Assembly (NCBI GenBank): GCA_934254675.1
Contig: CAKQLP010000005.1
Location: 32,151-96,150, forward strand
Length of the DNA stretch: 64,000 bases
Direction: 5' to 3'
DNA from: an uncultured Alphaproteobacteria bacterium
GTDB taxonomy: Bacteria; Pseudomonadota; Alphaproteobacteria; RF32; CAG-239
Both the position numbers and the translations under genes were made by a program. A model generated the notes under the pieces. The model was not told the origin of the DNA and did no database searches. It saw nothing but the letters and a program-made list of their open reading frames with translations. This document shows, one piece after another, positions 9,178-17,719 of the stretch; position 1 is the first letter of the stretch; every line of letters starts with the position of its first letter.

Positions 9178-9185
9178 TGGTCATT

Positions 9186-9641
9186 ATGAAGAATGACTTA
9201 TCGAGATTAGCACATACAACATGGAATTGCAAATATCATATAGTATTTGCGCCAAAATATAGAAGAAAAGTTTTTTATGGAGGTAAAAGACAGGAAATAG
9301 TAAGCATCTTAAAAGAATTATGTAGATGGAAAGGCGTTGAAATAATAGAAGGAGAGGCGCGTCCGGACCATATTCATATATTAGTAAAAATACCGCCTAA
9401 GATAAGTGTATCAGGATTTATGGGATTTTTGAAAGGCAAAAGCAGTTTGATGATATATGAAAAATGGAGCAACATAAAATATCAATACCGAAATCAAGAG
9501 TTTTGGTGTAAAGGGTATTATGTGGACACAGTAGGTAAAAATACCGAAAAAATTACTAATTATATTAAAAATCAGTTGAAAGAAGATCAGTTAGCCGACC
9601 AACTGACAATGGATTTAAACGACCCGTTTACGGGTAAGTAA
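9186..9641 (+). CDS. tnpA: IS200-type HUH transposase TnpA
   Basis: Single-strand transposase of the Y1 HUH class, about 151 residues. The metal-binding motif is HIHILV within RPDHIHILVKIPP. The catalytic tyrosine lies in WCKGYYVDTVGKN, followed by the helix TEKITNYIKNQ. The ATG at 9186 is chosen because it sits six to nine bases after AAAGGTGG. An upstream in-frame GTG at 9177 lies inside the ribosome-site hairpin and is less likely. The gene appears intact. Confidence 0.92.
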   Translation: MKNDLSRLAHTTWNCKYHIVFAPKYRRKVFYGGKRQEIVSILKELCRWKGVEIIEGEARPDHIHILVKIPPKISVSGFMGFLKGKSSLMIYEKWSNIKYQYRNQEFWCKGYYVDTVGKNTEKITNYIKNQLKEDQLADQLTMDLNDPFTGK

Positions 9642-9786
9642 TAACAGATTGCGTCTGACAGACATTAGAGTTCCCTGTTTAGGGGGTGCAAGTGGTAAAG
9701 GCTTCTAGCCGTTAAGGAAGAACCACGCGTTTTACGCGTGGGTATCTTTGTGCGCAAATTTAAGCACCGGCGGTAATAATCTCCGC

Positions 9787-9948
9787 ATGCTGATGGCTTA
9801 TGAATATCTTGAAAAGGCCGACAGTCAAAAACTTAAAAACGCTTTGAAGCTGATAATGGAAGGCGAAAGCGTTGACAGTGTTTCGCGCGTTTTGCATATA
9901 AGCAAAGAGACGATTTATAAGTATTTCAAGAAGATGCGTGAGCTTTAG
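9787..9948 (+). CDS. Short helix-turn-helix ORF, possibly a remnant
   Basis: About 53 residues from ATG 9787, or 66 from a TTG at 9748. The C-terminal half, SVDSVSRVLHISKETIYKYF, is a clear helix-turn-helix of the resolvase or Hin type. The catalytic N-terminal domain of a recombinase is absent. The IS200 right end lies immediately upstream, so this may be the surviving C-terminus of a gene cut by insertion, or a free-standing small regulator. No convincing ribosome site is seen. Confidence 0.35.
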   Translation: MLMAYEYLEKADSQKLKNALKLIMEGESVDSVSRVLHISKETIYKYFKKMREL

Positions 9949-10447
9949 GGTTGTTAAAGCGGTGGTGCGGTAGGCTATGGGTCCTTCCTGGCGATTTTTG
10001 TATGCGGGACCACAAGCCGCGTTAAAAATCCAGTCAAACAACTTTTTGTTTACTGGTCGCCCATCTTATAAACATTAGGCTTCATAAGGCCTACAGCGGA
10101 ATATGAAAATACTCCGGCTGGTCACTGGTCATTTCTGATAGTCATTTTGGCTGGTCACCCTAACAAATTTATGAGTTTTCCGGTGCGATACGGAGCATTG
10201 ATTGTCGCCGAAATCAGTGCCGAACCAAACCTCGCCGTTATCGACGACTACATCCACAAAATCCTCCTCGAGAGCAATGATATCTTATAATTTTATTGTT
10301 TATCTATAAAAATGATTATCAACAAAACTTAAAAGTAATCAATTTTTTCTAGTAGTTGACACACTGTTTTTTTATTTTATTAACTATTTCAAAAGAATTT
10401 TTATTTAAAATAAATTAGGTTAATTAACTGTTTATTAAGGGTTTGTT
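9949..10447. other. Gene-poor junction with degraded coding-like DNA
   Basis: About 500 bases between the IS-linked remnant and hsdM. The first 340 bases are richer in GC than the surroundings and contain a short open frame at 10171-10290. The last 150 bases are very AT-rich and should hold the hsdM promoter, though I could not fix a good -35/-10 pair. It looks like scar tissue of earlier insertions at the edge of the defence region. Confidence 0.4.
10171..10290 (+). pseudogene. 39-residue coding-like fragment
   Basis: ATG to TAA reading MSFPVRYGALIVAEISAEPN at the start and ending in LLESNDIL. Codon use looks protein-like and its GC content exceeds that of flanking DNA. Upstream codons in the same frame hit a stop just before the ATG. 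No ribosome site or family match is apparent, so it is treated as a probable gene remnant. Confidence 0.25.
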
Positions 10448-12019
10448 ATGGCAAAAGCATCAAAAAGCGAGTCTAAAACTTCATATCAAGAAGAATTATG
10501 GAATGCAGCAGATAAATTAAGAGCACAATCTAGTTTGAAAACCAATGAATTTTCAACACCTGTTTTGGGGCTGATTTTCTTGAAGTATGCAGACTATCGT
10601 TTTGCCGATGCTGTTAAAAAGTTACCACCGCAAAGTGGAAGAAGTGCAGTTAGCTTAAAAGATCGTGTTCAAGAGCTCGGTGTATTGTTTATGCCAGAAC
10701 AAGCCAGGTATGATTATCTATTATCACGTCCAGAGAGTGAAAATATTGCCAAAGCTGTTAATGATGCAATGAGCTTGGTCGAACAACAAAACAAAATCCT
10801 TGAAAGTGTTTTGCCTAAAAATTATCAACGTTTGGGCAATTCGTTGTTGCGTGATTTATTAAAGCAGTTTAACGCCATACAAATGGATAAAATCAAAGGT
10901 GATGCTTTTGGTAAAATTTATGAATATTTTCTTGGCAAATTTGCGAGTGCTGAAGGTCAACGTGGTGGTGAGTTTTTTACACCAACATCATTGGTGCGCT
11001 TGATTGTTGAAATTTTGAAACCAATTAAAGGTAATGTATATGATCCAGCCTGCGGCAGTGGTGGTATGTTTGTTCAATCAAGCGAATTTATTAAACGAAC
11101 CATTTCAGATAAAGAACCGAATGATTTGATTCGCATCTTTGGACAAGAAAAGACCGAAGAAACATCAAAGCTATGTAAGATGAATTTGGCTGTCCATTGT
11201 TTGGAAGGCGAAATAGCTACTTGCAACTCAATGGAAGTTGATAAATTTAATAGCATTGGTAAAATGGACTTTGTGATGGCTAATCCGCCGTTTAATGTAT
11301 CTGGTGTTGATAAAGAAAAAATCAAAAACGATAAACGCTATGCATTGGGAATGCCGAAAGTTGATAATGCAAATTACTTGTGGATTCAATGCTTTTATTC
11401 TGCCTTATCAAACACTGGTCGAGCTGGATTTGTTATGCCAAATTCCGCAAGTGATGCCAGACAAAGTGAACAAACAATCAGAGAAAAAATTATCAAAGCA
11501 AATGCTGTTGATGTGATGGTATCAGTTGGCTCCAATATGTTTCATAACGTAACACTACCTTGCACGCTGTGGTTTTTAGATAAAGGTAAAAAAGATACTG
11601 AGCGTAAAGATAAAGTTTTGTTCTTAGATGTGCGAGAAATATACACCCAAGTTGACCGTGCCCATCGTGAATTTACCGAAGAACAAATTGAGTTCATAAC
11701 CAATATTGTCAAGTTATACAGAAATGAAGAGCCTTGTTTTGATTTTGGCAGTGAAGCTTTAATAAAACAATATTTTCCAGATATGCAATATAAAGATATC
11801 AAAGGTTTGTGCAAAATTGCAACGATTGAAGAAATTGAAAAACAAGGTTGGAGCTTAAATTCTGGTCGTTATGTCGGTGTAGCTGACAATACCGAAGAAG
11901 ATTATGTTTTTGAAGATAAACTCAAGGAATTAAATGACGAACTTGAAAAGCTAAATAACGAAGCACACGGGTTAGAAACGAAAATTGCTCTTAATGTGAA
12001 AGAATTGTTAGGAGCGTAA
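10448..12019 (+). CDS. hsdM: Type I restriction-modification system, methyltransferase subunit HsdM
   Basis: DNA N6-adenine methyltransferase subunit of a type I system. The 523 residues comprise an N-terminal helical HsdM domain (LWNAADKLRAQSSLKTNEF) and a SAM-dependent domain. GGEFFTPTSLVRLIVEIL precedes the SAM-binding motif DPACGSGG at about residue 199. The catalytic motif is NPPF at about 279. The C-terminal 50 residues form a charged coiled coil that should contact HsdS. An AAGGG ribosome site precedes the ATG. It heads the operon hsdM-hsdS-abiC-hsdR, with gaps of only a few bases. Confidence 0.95.
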   Translation: MAKASKSESKTSYQEELWNAADKLRAQSSLKTNEFSTPVLGLIFLKYADYRFADAVKKLPPQSGRSAVSLKDRVQELGVLFMPEQARYDYLLSRPESENIAKAVNDAMSLVEQQNKILESVLPKNYQRLGNSLLRDLLKQFNAIQMDKIKGDAFGKIYEYFLGKFASAEGQRGGEFFTPTSLVRLIVEILKPIKGNVYDPACGSGGMFVQSSEFIKRTISDKEPNDLIRIFGQEKTEETSKLCKMNLAVHCLEGEIATCNSMEVDKFNSIGKMDFVMANPPFNVSGVDKEKIKNDKRYALGMPKVDNANYLWIQCFYSALSNTGRAGFVMPNSASDARQSEQTIREKIIKANAVDVMVSVGSNMFHNVTLPCTLWFLDKGKKDTERKDKVLFLDVREIYTQVDRAHREFTEEQIEFITNIVKLYRNEEPCFDFGSEALIKQYFPDMQYKDIKGLCKIATIEEIEKQGWSLNSGRYVGVADNTEEDYVFEDKLKELNDELEKLNNEAHGLETKIALNVKELLGA

Positions 12020-12021
12020 AG

Positions 12022-13263
12022 ATGAAATTAGGTGATGTTTTAGAAAAAATTGTTGGAGGAGGTACTCCTTCAAAAAATAGGAGCGAGTTTTGGAATGGAA
12101 ATATTCCTTGGGCTAGTGTTAAAGATATTAACGAAGGGCAAGTTTTTTTATCATCAACAGAGGATACAATTACAGAAGAAGGAGTAAAAAACAGTTCAAC
12201 AAACATTATTTATAAAGGTAATGTAATTCTTCCAACAAGAATGGGATTGGGGCGCTGTGTTATAAATACAATTGATACAGCTATAAATCAGGATTTGAAA
12301 GCCTTGTACCCCAAAAAAGACAAATTAGATAGTAAATTTTTGTTGTATTGGTTAAAAAATAATTCACGTTTAATAGAATCTATGGGATCTGGTACAACGG
12401 TAAAAGGGATTAGAATTGAACAATTAACTGATATGAATTTTAAGAAATTGGATTTATATATTCAACAAAGAATAGCCAAAGTTCTTTCAAATTATGATAA
12501 TTTGATTGAGAATAATAATAAACGTATCAAAATTTTAGAGGAAATGGCTCAAAAAATCTATAAAGAATGGTTTGTTGACTTCAATTATCCAGGACACGAA
12601 ACCGCTACATTCAAAGATACCGAACTTGGTAAAATCCCAATCGATTGGGAAGTAAAAACTATAGAAGATGTTATTTCAGATATAGAATCAGGAAGCCGTC
12701 CTAAAGGTGGAATTGTTCAATGTAATTCGGGCATTCCAAGTATTGGAGCTGAAAATATTATAGGACTTGGTAAATATGATTATAGTAAAGAAAAACTCGT
12801 TACAAATGAATTTTATAATAAGATGAAAAAAGGTAAAATTAAAAGCCTTGATGTATTACTTTACAAAGATGGAGCTCAAATTGGAAGAAAGTCTATGTTT
12901 GGCGAAGGTTTTCCTTATTTTGAATGTTGCATAAATGAACATGTCTTTATTTTAAGAACAAATACAAAATGTAGCCAGTATTATTTGTATTTTACATTAG
13001 ATTTACCTGAATATACCGAAAAAATTAAACAACTTAATACAAATGCTGCACAGCCAGGTATTAATCAACAACAAGTAAAAGGTATCAAAATAAGGCTTGC
13101 CCCAATAAGTATAATAAATAAATTTGATGAAATCGTAAAACCAATTATATCTCTAATTTTTAATTTATGTATTAGGAATAAAGAATTAATGCAAACTCGT
13201 GATTTATTACTACCTCGTTTAATGTCTGGTGAAATTAATGTAGAGAATTTGGAGATTGCCTGA
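12022..13263 (+). CDS. hsdS: Type I restriction-modification system, specificity subunit HsdS
   Basis: Specificity subunit that recognises a bipartite DNA target and bridges the methyltransferase and nuclease subunits. The 413 residues contain two target-recognition domains. The first is at about 1-150, beginning with LEKIVGGGTPSKN. The second is at about 205-370, beginning WEVKTIEDVISDIESGSRP. Each is followed by a conserved spacer helix, NYDNLIENNNKRIKILEEMA near 165 and IRNKELMQTRDLLLPRLMSG at the end. It begins two bases after hsdM and its TGA overlaps the next ATG. The recognition sequence cannot be read from the protein. Confidence 0.95.
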   Translation: MKLGDVLEKIVGGGTPSKNRSEFWNGNIPWASVKDINEGQVFLSSTEDTITEEGVKNSSTNIIYKGNVILPTRMGLGRCVINTIDTAINQDLKALYPKKDKLDSKFLLYWLKNNSRLIESMGSGTTVKGIRIEQLTDMNFKKLDLYIQQRIAKVLSNYDNLIENNNKRIKILEEMAQKIYKEWFVDFNYPGHETATFKDTELGKIPIDWEVKTIEDVISDIESGSRPKGGIVQCNSGIPSIGAENIIGLGKYDYSKEKLVTNEFYNKMKKGKIKSLDVLLYKDGAQIGRKSMFGEGFPYFECCINEHVFILRTNTKCSQYYLYFTLDLPEYTEKIKQLNTNAAQPGINQQQVKGIKIRLAPISIINKFDEIVKPIISLIFNLCIRNKELMQTRDLLLPRLMSGEINVENLEIA

Positions 13264-14162
13264 TGTGGTTAAGCAATGCAGGGATTAGTTTTGTTTGCAA
13301 TTTGATTACTGGTAACTCTGGATTGACAGCGGTTAAAAGTAAGGAATTTATATTGGAGTTTCTGAGTAAATATATTGATGATATTATAAATTTTGATGAT
13401 TATTGCTCCAAAAATAATCTACTAGATGAAAGAGAAGCAATGCGGTCTTATTGCCAGACCGTAATCAAACAGATAAAAGGTTGTAGCAGACTTACAATGC
13501 TTGTCGAGGATTTGTTAAATAATCGAAACTTCTTTATGGATAAAAACGTTATACCTAATGAGACTTATTCTACAGAAGAAGCAGTCTTTTCATTTAATCA
13601 AAATATGTCTGAGCTAAATGATGATGATTTGCCACGTGATCCGTATAGTATAAAACTCATTAACAAAAAATACAAAGTGACAAGTATAGATGATTTGATT
13701 GTTGACTTTAGAATTATAGAAGAAAATGATAATTTAAGTAACTACAACTTAATCAATCAAACATCCCAAAAATGTATGAAACGTTTGCATGAGAGAGATT
13801 ATACTGGCACAATTACGGTTGCTAGGACGTTGTTGGAACAATTAACTAGAGAGATTATCATAAAACAAGGAAAAAGTTTCGATGACAACGATGATATAAA
13901 AACACTCGTAAATAAGTGCTTGAAAAGTTTAGATTTTGATATTAGTCAAATGCCTAATGATTTAAAAGAAATTTATGGCAAAGTTAATAGTGGTTTTTCT
14001 ACGATATCTCAAGGTTTGGGGTGTATGCGAAATTGTATGAGTGATTCACACAGTTCTACTTGCATTGCAACAGAAAATGATGCTATCTTAGCTATAAATG
14101 TTTCAAGAACAATGTCATCATTCTTGTTAAATAGATATTGTTTGTTGCATAATGGAGCGTAA
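13263..14162 (+). CDS. Abi_C-domain protein embedded in the hsd operon
   Basis: A 299-residue protein whose C-terminal 130 residues resemble the abortive-infection C-terminal domain. The elements are TGTITVARTLLEQLTREIII, then a Lys/Asp-rich stretch and LVNKCLKSLDF, then ISQGLGCMRNCMSDSHS (the RN...D.H pattern of the domain) and a final helix ILAINVSRTMSSFLL. The N-terminal half is helical and has no match I recognise. Its ATG overlaps the hsdS TGA by one base, and hsdR starts three bases after its stop, so it is translationally coupled into the restriction operon. It probably acts as a second, cell-suicide layer or modulates the restriction complex. Confidence 0.7.
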   Translation: MWLSNAGISFVCNLITGNSGLTAVKSKEFILEFLSKYIDDIINFDDYCSKNNLLDEREAMRSYCQTVIKQIKGCSRLTMLVEDLLNNRNFFMDKNVIPNETYSTEEAVFSFNQNMSELNDDDLPRDPYSIKLINKKYKVTSIDDLIVDFRIIEENDNLSNYNLINQTSQKCMKRLHERDYTGTITVARTLLEQLTREIIIKQGKSFDDNDDIKTLVNKCLKSLDFDISQMPNDLKEIYGKVNSGFSTISQGLGCMRNCMSDSHSSTCIATENDAILAINVSRTMSSFLLNRYCLLHNGA

Positions 14163-14164
14163 TA

Positions 14165-17100
14165 ATGGCCACTGGACTAAATGAAATACCAATGGAAATT
14201 GCAGCTTTGGACAGGATCGTTGAACAAGGTTATGAAGCTGTTGATTGTAGTATCGAAACTTTTGGTGAAAATGCAACTTTAGGACGTAAAACCCCCGAAG
14301 ATGTTGTTCTTCTTGATAGATTAAAAGAAAAAGTCATTGCTTTAAATCCAAACTTGCCTATAGAAGCTATTGATGATGCTTTAAATACGTTTTTGCAAAG
14401 TAAAGCCAATTTATCTTTAGTTGACGCAAATAAATTTTATTATGATTTACTCAAAAATGGTGTCGATGCCACTTTCAAAGATGAATATGGCATTGAAAAA
14501 GAAGATAAAGTTGGAATAATTGATTGGCAAAACCCAGAAAATAATGATTTTTTAATAACCAGACAATTTAAAATCTCGGGGGAAATGTATAATTGCAGAG
14601 CCGATATGGTTTTGTTTGTTAATGGTTTGCCTTTGGTATTTATTGAACTTAAAGCCAGTCATAAACACCTTGAAAATGCTTACAATGATAACATCAAACA
14701 CTATTTAGACGCTATACCACAAGCGTTTTATTATAACGCATTTATAGTTATATCAAACGGAACAGAAACCAAAATAGGTTCAATAACTTCACCATTAGAA
14801 CACTTTTCAGATTGGAAGAAAATCAATGACGAAGGTGAAGCTGGTGTTATATCGTTAGATACTGTGATTAAAGGTGTGTTTGATAAAAAGAATTTGTTGG
14901 ATATTATTGAAAACTTTATCTTGTATCAAAAAACGACAAAAGGTCTGATTAAAATTGTTGGTAAAAATCACCAGTTTTTAGGCATAAACAGAGCTTTTCG
15001 CAAAATTGATGATGAAAAAGTCCGCAAAACAAAGAAACTTGGGGTATTCTGGCATACGCAAGGAAGCGGCAAAAGCTTTTCTATGGTCTTCTTAGCTCAG
15101 AAAGTGTTACGTAAAATCGAGGGAAACTGGACATTTTTGATTGTGACCGACCGTGATGACTTGGATACGCAAATATATAATAACTTTGTAGATACTGGAG
15201 CTGTTACTGAAGATAATGTCAGAGCCAACAGTAAAAACAATTTGAAAAAGTTGTTATCTGAAGACCATCGTTATGTATTTACGATGATTCAAAAATTCCA
15301 AGGTGCTGAAAAAATATCAGACAGAAGTGATATTATTGTCTTCACTGATGAAGCGCACCGTTCCCAATATAATAAGTTGGCTATGGATATGCGAAAAGCT
15401 TTACCAAATGCTTGTTTCTTAGCTTTTACAGGAACGCCTTTAATTCGTGGTGATGAAAAAACAAAAGAAGTTTTCGGGGATTATACGAGTATTTATAACT
15501 TTGAACAGTCTATTTTGGACAAAGCAACCGTAAAACTTTATTATGAAAACAGACGACCAGATCTGCAAATCGTCAACCCGAAAATGGAAGAAGAAATACA
15601 AGCCATTATTGATGAAGCGGAACTGACAGAAGAACAAGAAGAACGCTTTGCCAGTAAATACGCTAATATGTATCAAGCTATAACCCGTGATGACCGTCTG
15701 GATAAGGTTGCACAAGATATTGTTACACATTTTATGGGTCGTGGTTATATGGGAAAAGCGATGTATGTTGCTATTGATAAACCGACCGCAGTTAGAATGT
15801 GTGATAAGGTTCAATATTTTTGGAAAGAACACATCAAAGAGCTTGAAAAAGAGTTGAAGTCGGCCGATGACGAACAACGTAAATATCTGCAGAATAAAAT
15901 CGATTATATGAAAGAAACTGATATGACCGTTGTCGTATCAGCTTCACAAAATGAGATTGAATATTGTAAGAAACGTGGGGCAGATATAACCCCATACCGT
16001 TTACGTATTAACAAAGAAGGTATTAAAAATATCGAAAATCGCTTTAAGGATGCTGATGATCCGTTGCGAATTGTATTTGTATGTTCAATGTGGATTACTG
16101 GTTTTGATGCTCAATGTGTTTCAACAATGTATTTGGATAAAATTTTAAAAGACCATACCTTGATGCAAACCATCGCCAGAGCTAACCGTGTTGCTAAAGG
16201 TAAAAACAATGGCATAATTGTTGACTATATAGGTATTTTTAATGCACTTCAAAAAGCGTTAGCTGTTTATGGTAATGTATCAGTCGGTGATACGGAAGTT
16301 AATGATAATCCAGCTATTGAAAAAGCCGAACTTGTGCGTTTGTTAGATATGTCATATAGACGTATGCAAGAATTTTGTAAACTACATAAAATTGATGTTG
16401 AAGCTATTATAAACGAAAAAGATACTTTCAAAAAAATTGCTTATTGCGATGATGCTGTTGAGATAATTTTAGAAAGTGATAAAACAAAGGTTGATTTTCA
16501 AAACAATGTAGCAGAATTAAAAAAGTTGTTAAAAGCTGTTCTACCAGATGTTGCTGCCGAACAATATATAGAGCAAATTTTGGTTGTGTCAGTCATATCC
16601 GCCAAAATAAATGCAACAATTTCACCGCATATATCTGATGAGGATATTGAACTTTTAGCCGATAAAGTGCGTGAAGTATTAAATAAATCAATTAAAGTTG
16701 CTGATTATAAAATAGATGAAAAGAATGGTTTTGATTTAACCAAGGTTGATTTTGACTTATTAAGAAAGCGTTTTGCAGAAGGAAAGAGAAAGACCGTTAT
16801 TGAACAAATAAAAGCTGGTATTCAAGCTCGAATTATGGATATGGCTAAATTAAATAAGAATCGTCTTGAATTTATGGAAAAATACCAAGAATTACTTGAT
16901 GCATATAATAGCCAAGATGCTAATCTTGAACAGTTTTTCAATGAGTTAATACGTTTTACACAAGAACTAACTCAAGAAGAAAAACGTCATATTGAAGAAA
17001 ATTTGACCGAAGAAGAATTAGCTGTTTATGACATCTTGATGAAGCCAGCACCAGAGCTCACCAAAGATGAAATTAAAACCGTTAAACAAACAGCCAAAGA

Positions 17101-17317
17101 GCTTCTTGCTACCTTAAAACGCGAAAAACTTGTTGCTGGTTGGCGTAGAATGCAATCAGCAAGAGCCAAAGTTAAAGTTGCTATAAATGATATATGCGAC
17201 AAGTTTTTACCGAGCAAATATGATGAGATAATCTTCAAAGTAAAATGCGATGACCTTTATATGCACTTCTACGACAACTATCAATCAGCTACCCAGAACG
17301 TGTATATGGTGAATTAA
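14165..17317 (+). CDS. hsdR: Type I restriction-modification system, nuclease-translocase subunit HsdR
   Basis: ATP-dependent DNA translocase and endonuclease, 1050 residues as usual. The PD-(D/E)xK nuclease is near residues 147-163, with Asp147 in CRADMVLF and Glu161/Lys163 in VFIELKAS. The helicase motor has Walker A TQGSGKSFSM with Lys303, the DEAH box FTDEAHRSQ, motif III AFTGTP and motif VI QTIARANRVAKGK. The C-terminal 300 residues are helical and should bind HsdM. The gene appears intact, so the system is probably active. About 400 bases without a convincing gene follow before the reverse transcriptase. Confidence 0.96.
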   Translation: MATGLNEIPMEIAALDRIVEQGYEAVDCSIETFGENATLGRKTPEDVVLLDRLKEKVIALNPNLPIEAIDDALNTFLQSKANLSLVDANKFYYDLLKNGVDATFKDEYGIEKEDKVGIIDWQNPENNDFLITRQFKISGEMYNCRADMVLFVNGLPLVFIELKASHKHLENAYNDNIKHYLDAIPQAFYYNAFIVISNGTETKIGSITSPLEHFSDWKKINDEGEAGVISLDTVIKGVFDKKNLLDIIENFILYQKTTKGLIKIVGKNHQFLGINRAFRKIDDEKVRKTKKLGVFWHTQGSGKSFSMVFLAQKVLRKIEGNWTFLIVTDRDDLDTQIYNNFVDTGAVTEDNVRANSKNNLKKLLSEDHRYVFTMIQKFQGAEKISDRSDIIVFTDEAHRSQYNKLAMDMRKALPNACFLAFTGTPLIRGDEKTKEVFGDYTSIYNFEQSILDKATVKLYYENRRPDLQIVNPKMEEEIQAIIDEAELTEEQEERFASKYANMYQAITRDDRLDKVAQDIVTHFMGRGYMGKAMYVAIDKPTAVRMCDKVQYFWKEHIKELEKELKSADDEQRKYLQNKIDYMKETDMTVVVSASQNEIEYCKKRGADITPYRLRINKEGIKNIENRFKDADDPLRIVFVCSMWITGFDAQCVSTMYLDKILKDHTLMQTIARANRVAKGKNNGIIVDYIGIFNALQKALAVYGNVSVGDTEVNDNPAIEKAELVRLLDMSYRRMQEFCKLHKIDVEAIINEKDTFKKIAYCDDAVEIILESDKTKVDFQNNVAELKKLLKAVLPDVAAEQYIEQILVVSVISAKINATISPHISDEDIELLADKVREVLNKSIKVADYKIDEKNGFDLTKVDFDLLRKRFAEGKRKTVIEQIKAGIQARIMDMAKLNKNRLEFMEKYQELLDAYNSQDANLEQFFNELIRFTQELTQEEKRHIEENLTEEELAVYDILMKPAPELTKDEIKTVKQTAKELLATLKREKLVAGWRRMQSARAKVKVAINDICDKFLPSKYDEIIFKVKCDDLYMHFYDNYQSATQNVYMVN

Positions 17318-17345
17318 AATTTTGGGTGATTATTTGTTGAAAGTG

Positions 17346-17375
17346 TTGACTTTTACAGCTTTATGAGTCTAATAT
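17346..17375 (+). promoter_or_regulatory. Promoter ahead of the reverse transcriptase locus
   Basis: TTGACT at 17346-17351 and TAATAT at 17370-17375, 18 bases apart, lie 30 bases after hsdR and about 345 bases before the reverse transcriptase start. This predicts a long untranslated transcript beginning near 17382. Confidence 0.55.
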
Positions 17376-17381
17376 TTCATT

Positions 17382-17719
17382 GCTTAATGAGTAGTCATTG
17401 AGGGATTGGATTGAACTTGTCAACAACTTTCTCGATAATTCTCGAAAGTTTAAGACAAATTCGATAGTAGTGTTTATCGATTGCAGTAAATCAAGCATAG
17501 GTAAACCTCCAATAAGTGTTAAAGTTAGAATAACCACAATGGTTATTATTAATATTATATACTTTACTGTTGAAAATGCTGAGCGTTTAAGGATAGTAAA
17601 TATTTAAGACAATTTGCTGGCTTTAAATGCCGTGAGGTTAAGAGCGGTACGTAGATGGGGCTTTATTATTCGGGCAAATGAAGTTATGTAAAGCCCCAGT
17701 GCCCATAAAAGAGCTTAAT
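17382..17719 (+). ncRNA. Candidate reverse-transcriptase-associated non-coding RNA
   Basis: This 340-base interval between promoter and reverse transcriptase has three clear hairpins. A long imperfect stem at 17413-17462 pairs GAACTTGTC with GACAAATTC and AACTTTC with GAAAGTT. A perfect 8-base stem at 17529-17547 pairs AATAACCA with TGGTTATT. A perfect 9-base stem at 17656-17698 pairs TGGGGCTTT with AAAGCCCCA. A 69-codon open frame on the plus strand and a 46-codon frame on the minus strand also cross the interval, and neither looks convincing. Retrons and several defence reverse transcriptases carry a template RNA in this position, so a template or cofactor RNA is inferred. Confidence 0.5.

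Larger units (their letters stand above)
9062..9748 (+). mobile_element. IS200-type insertion sequence
   Basis: A complete-looking IS200/IS605-class element with only the TnpA gene. Subterminal hairpins stand at both ends: AACCCCGCGT/ACGCGGGGTT at 9069-9091 and CCACGCGT/ACGCGTGG at 9723-9741. These are the structures TnpA recognises as single strands. There are no terminal inverted repeats or target duplication, as expected for this class. Exact ends are estimated to within several bases. It lies between the tRNA terminator and the defence region. Confidence 0.8.

Noticed and set aside
9760..10041. 93-codon minus-strand frame across the HTH fragment and junction
   Set aside because: It runs opposite a clear helix-turn-helix coding segment and has no ribosome site or recognisable domain.
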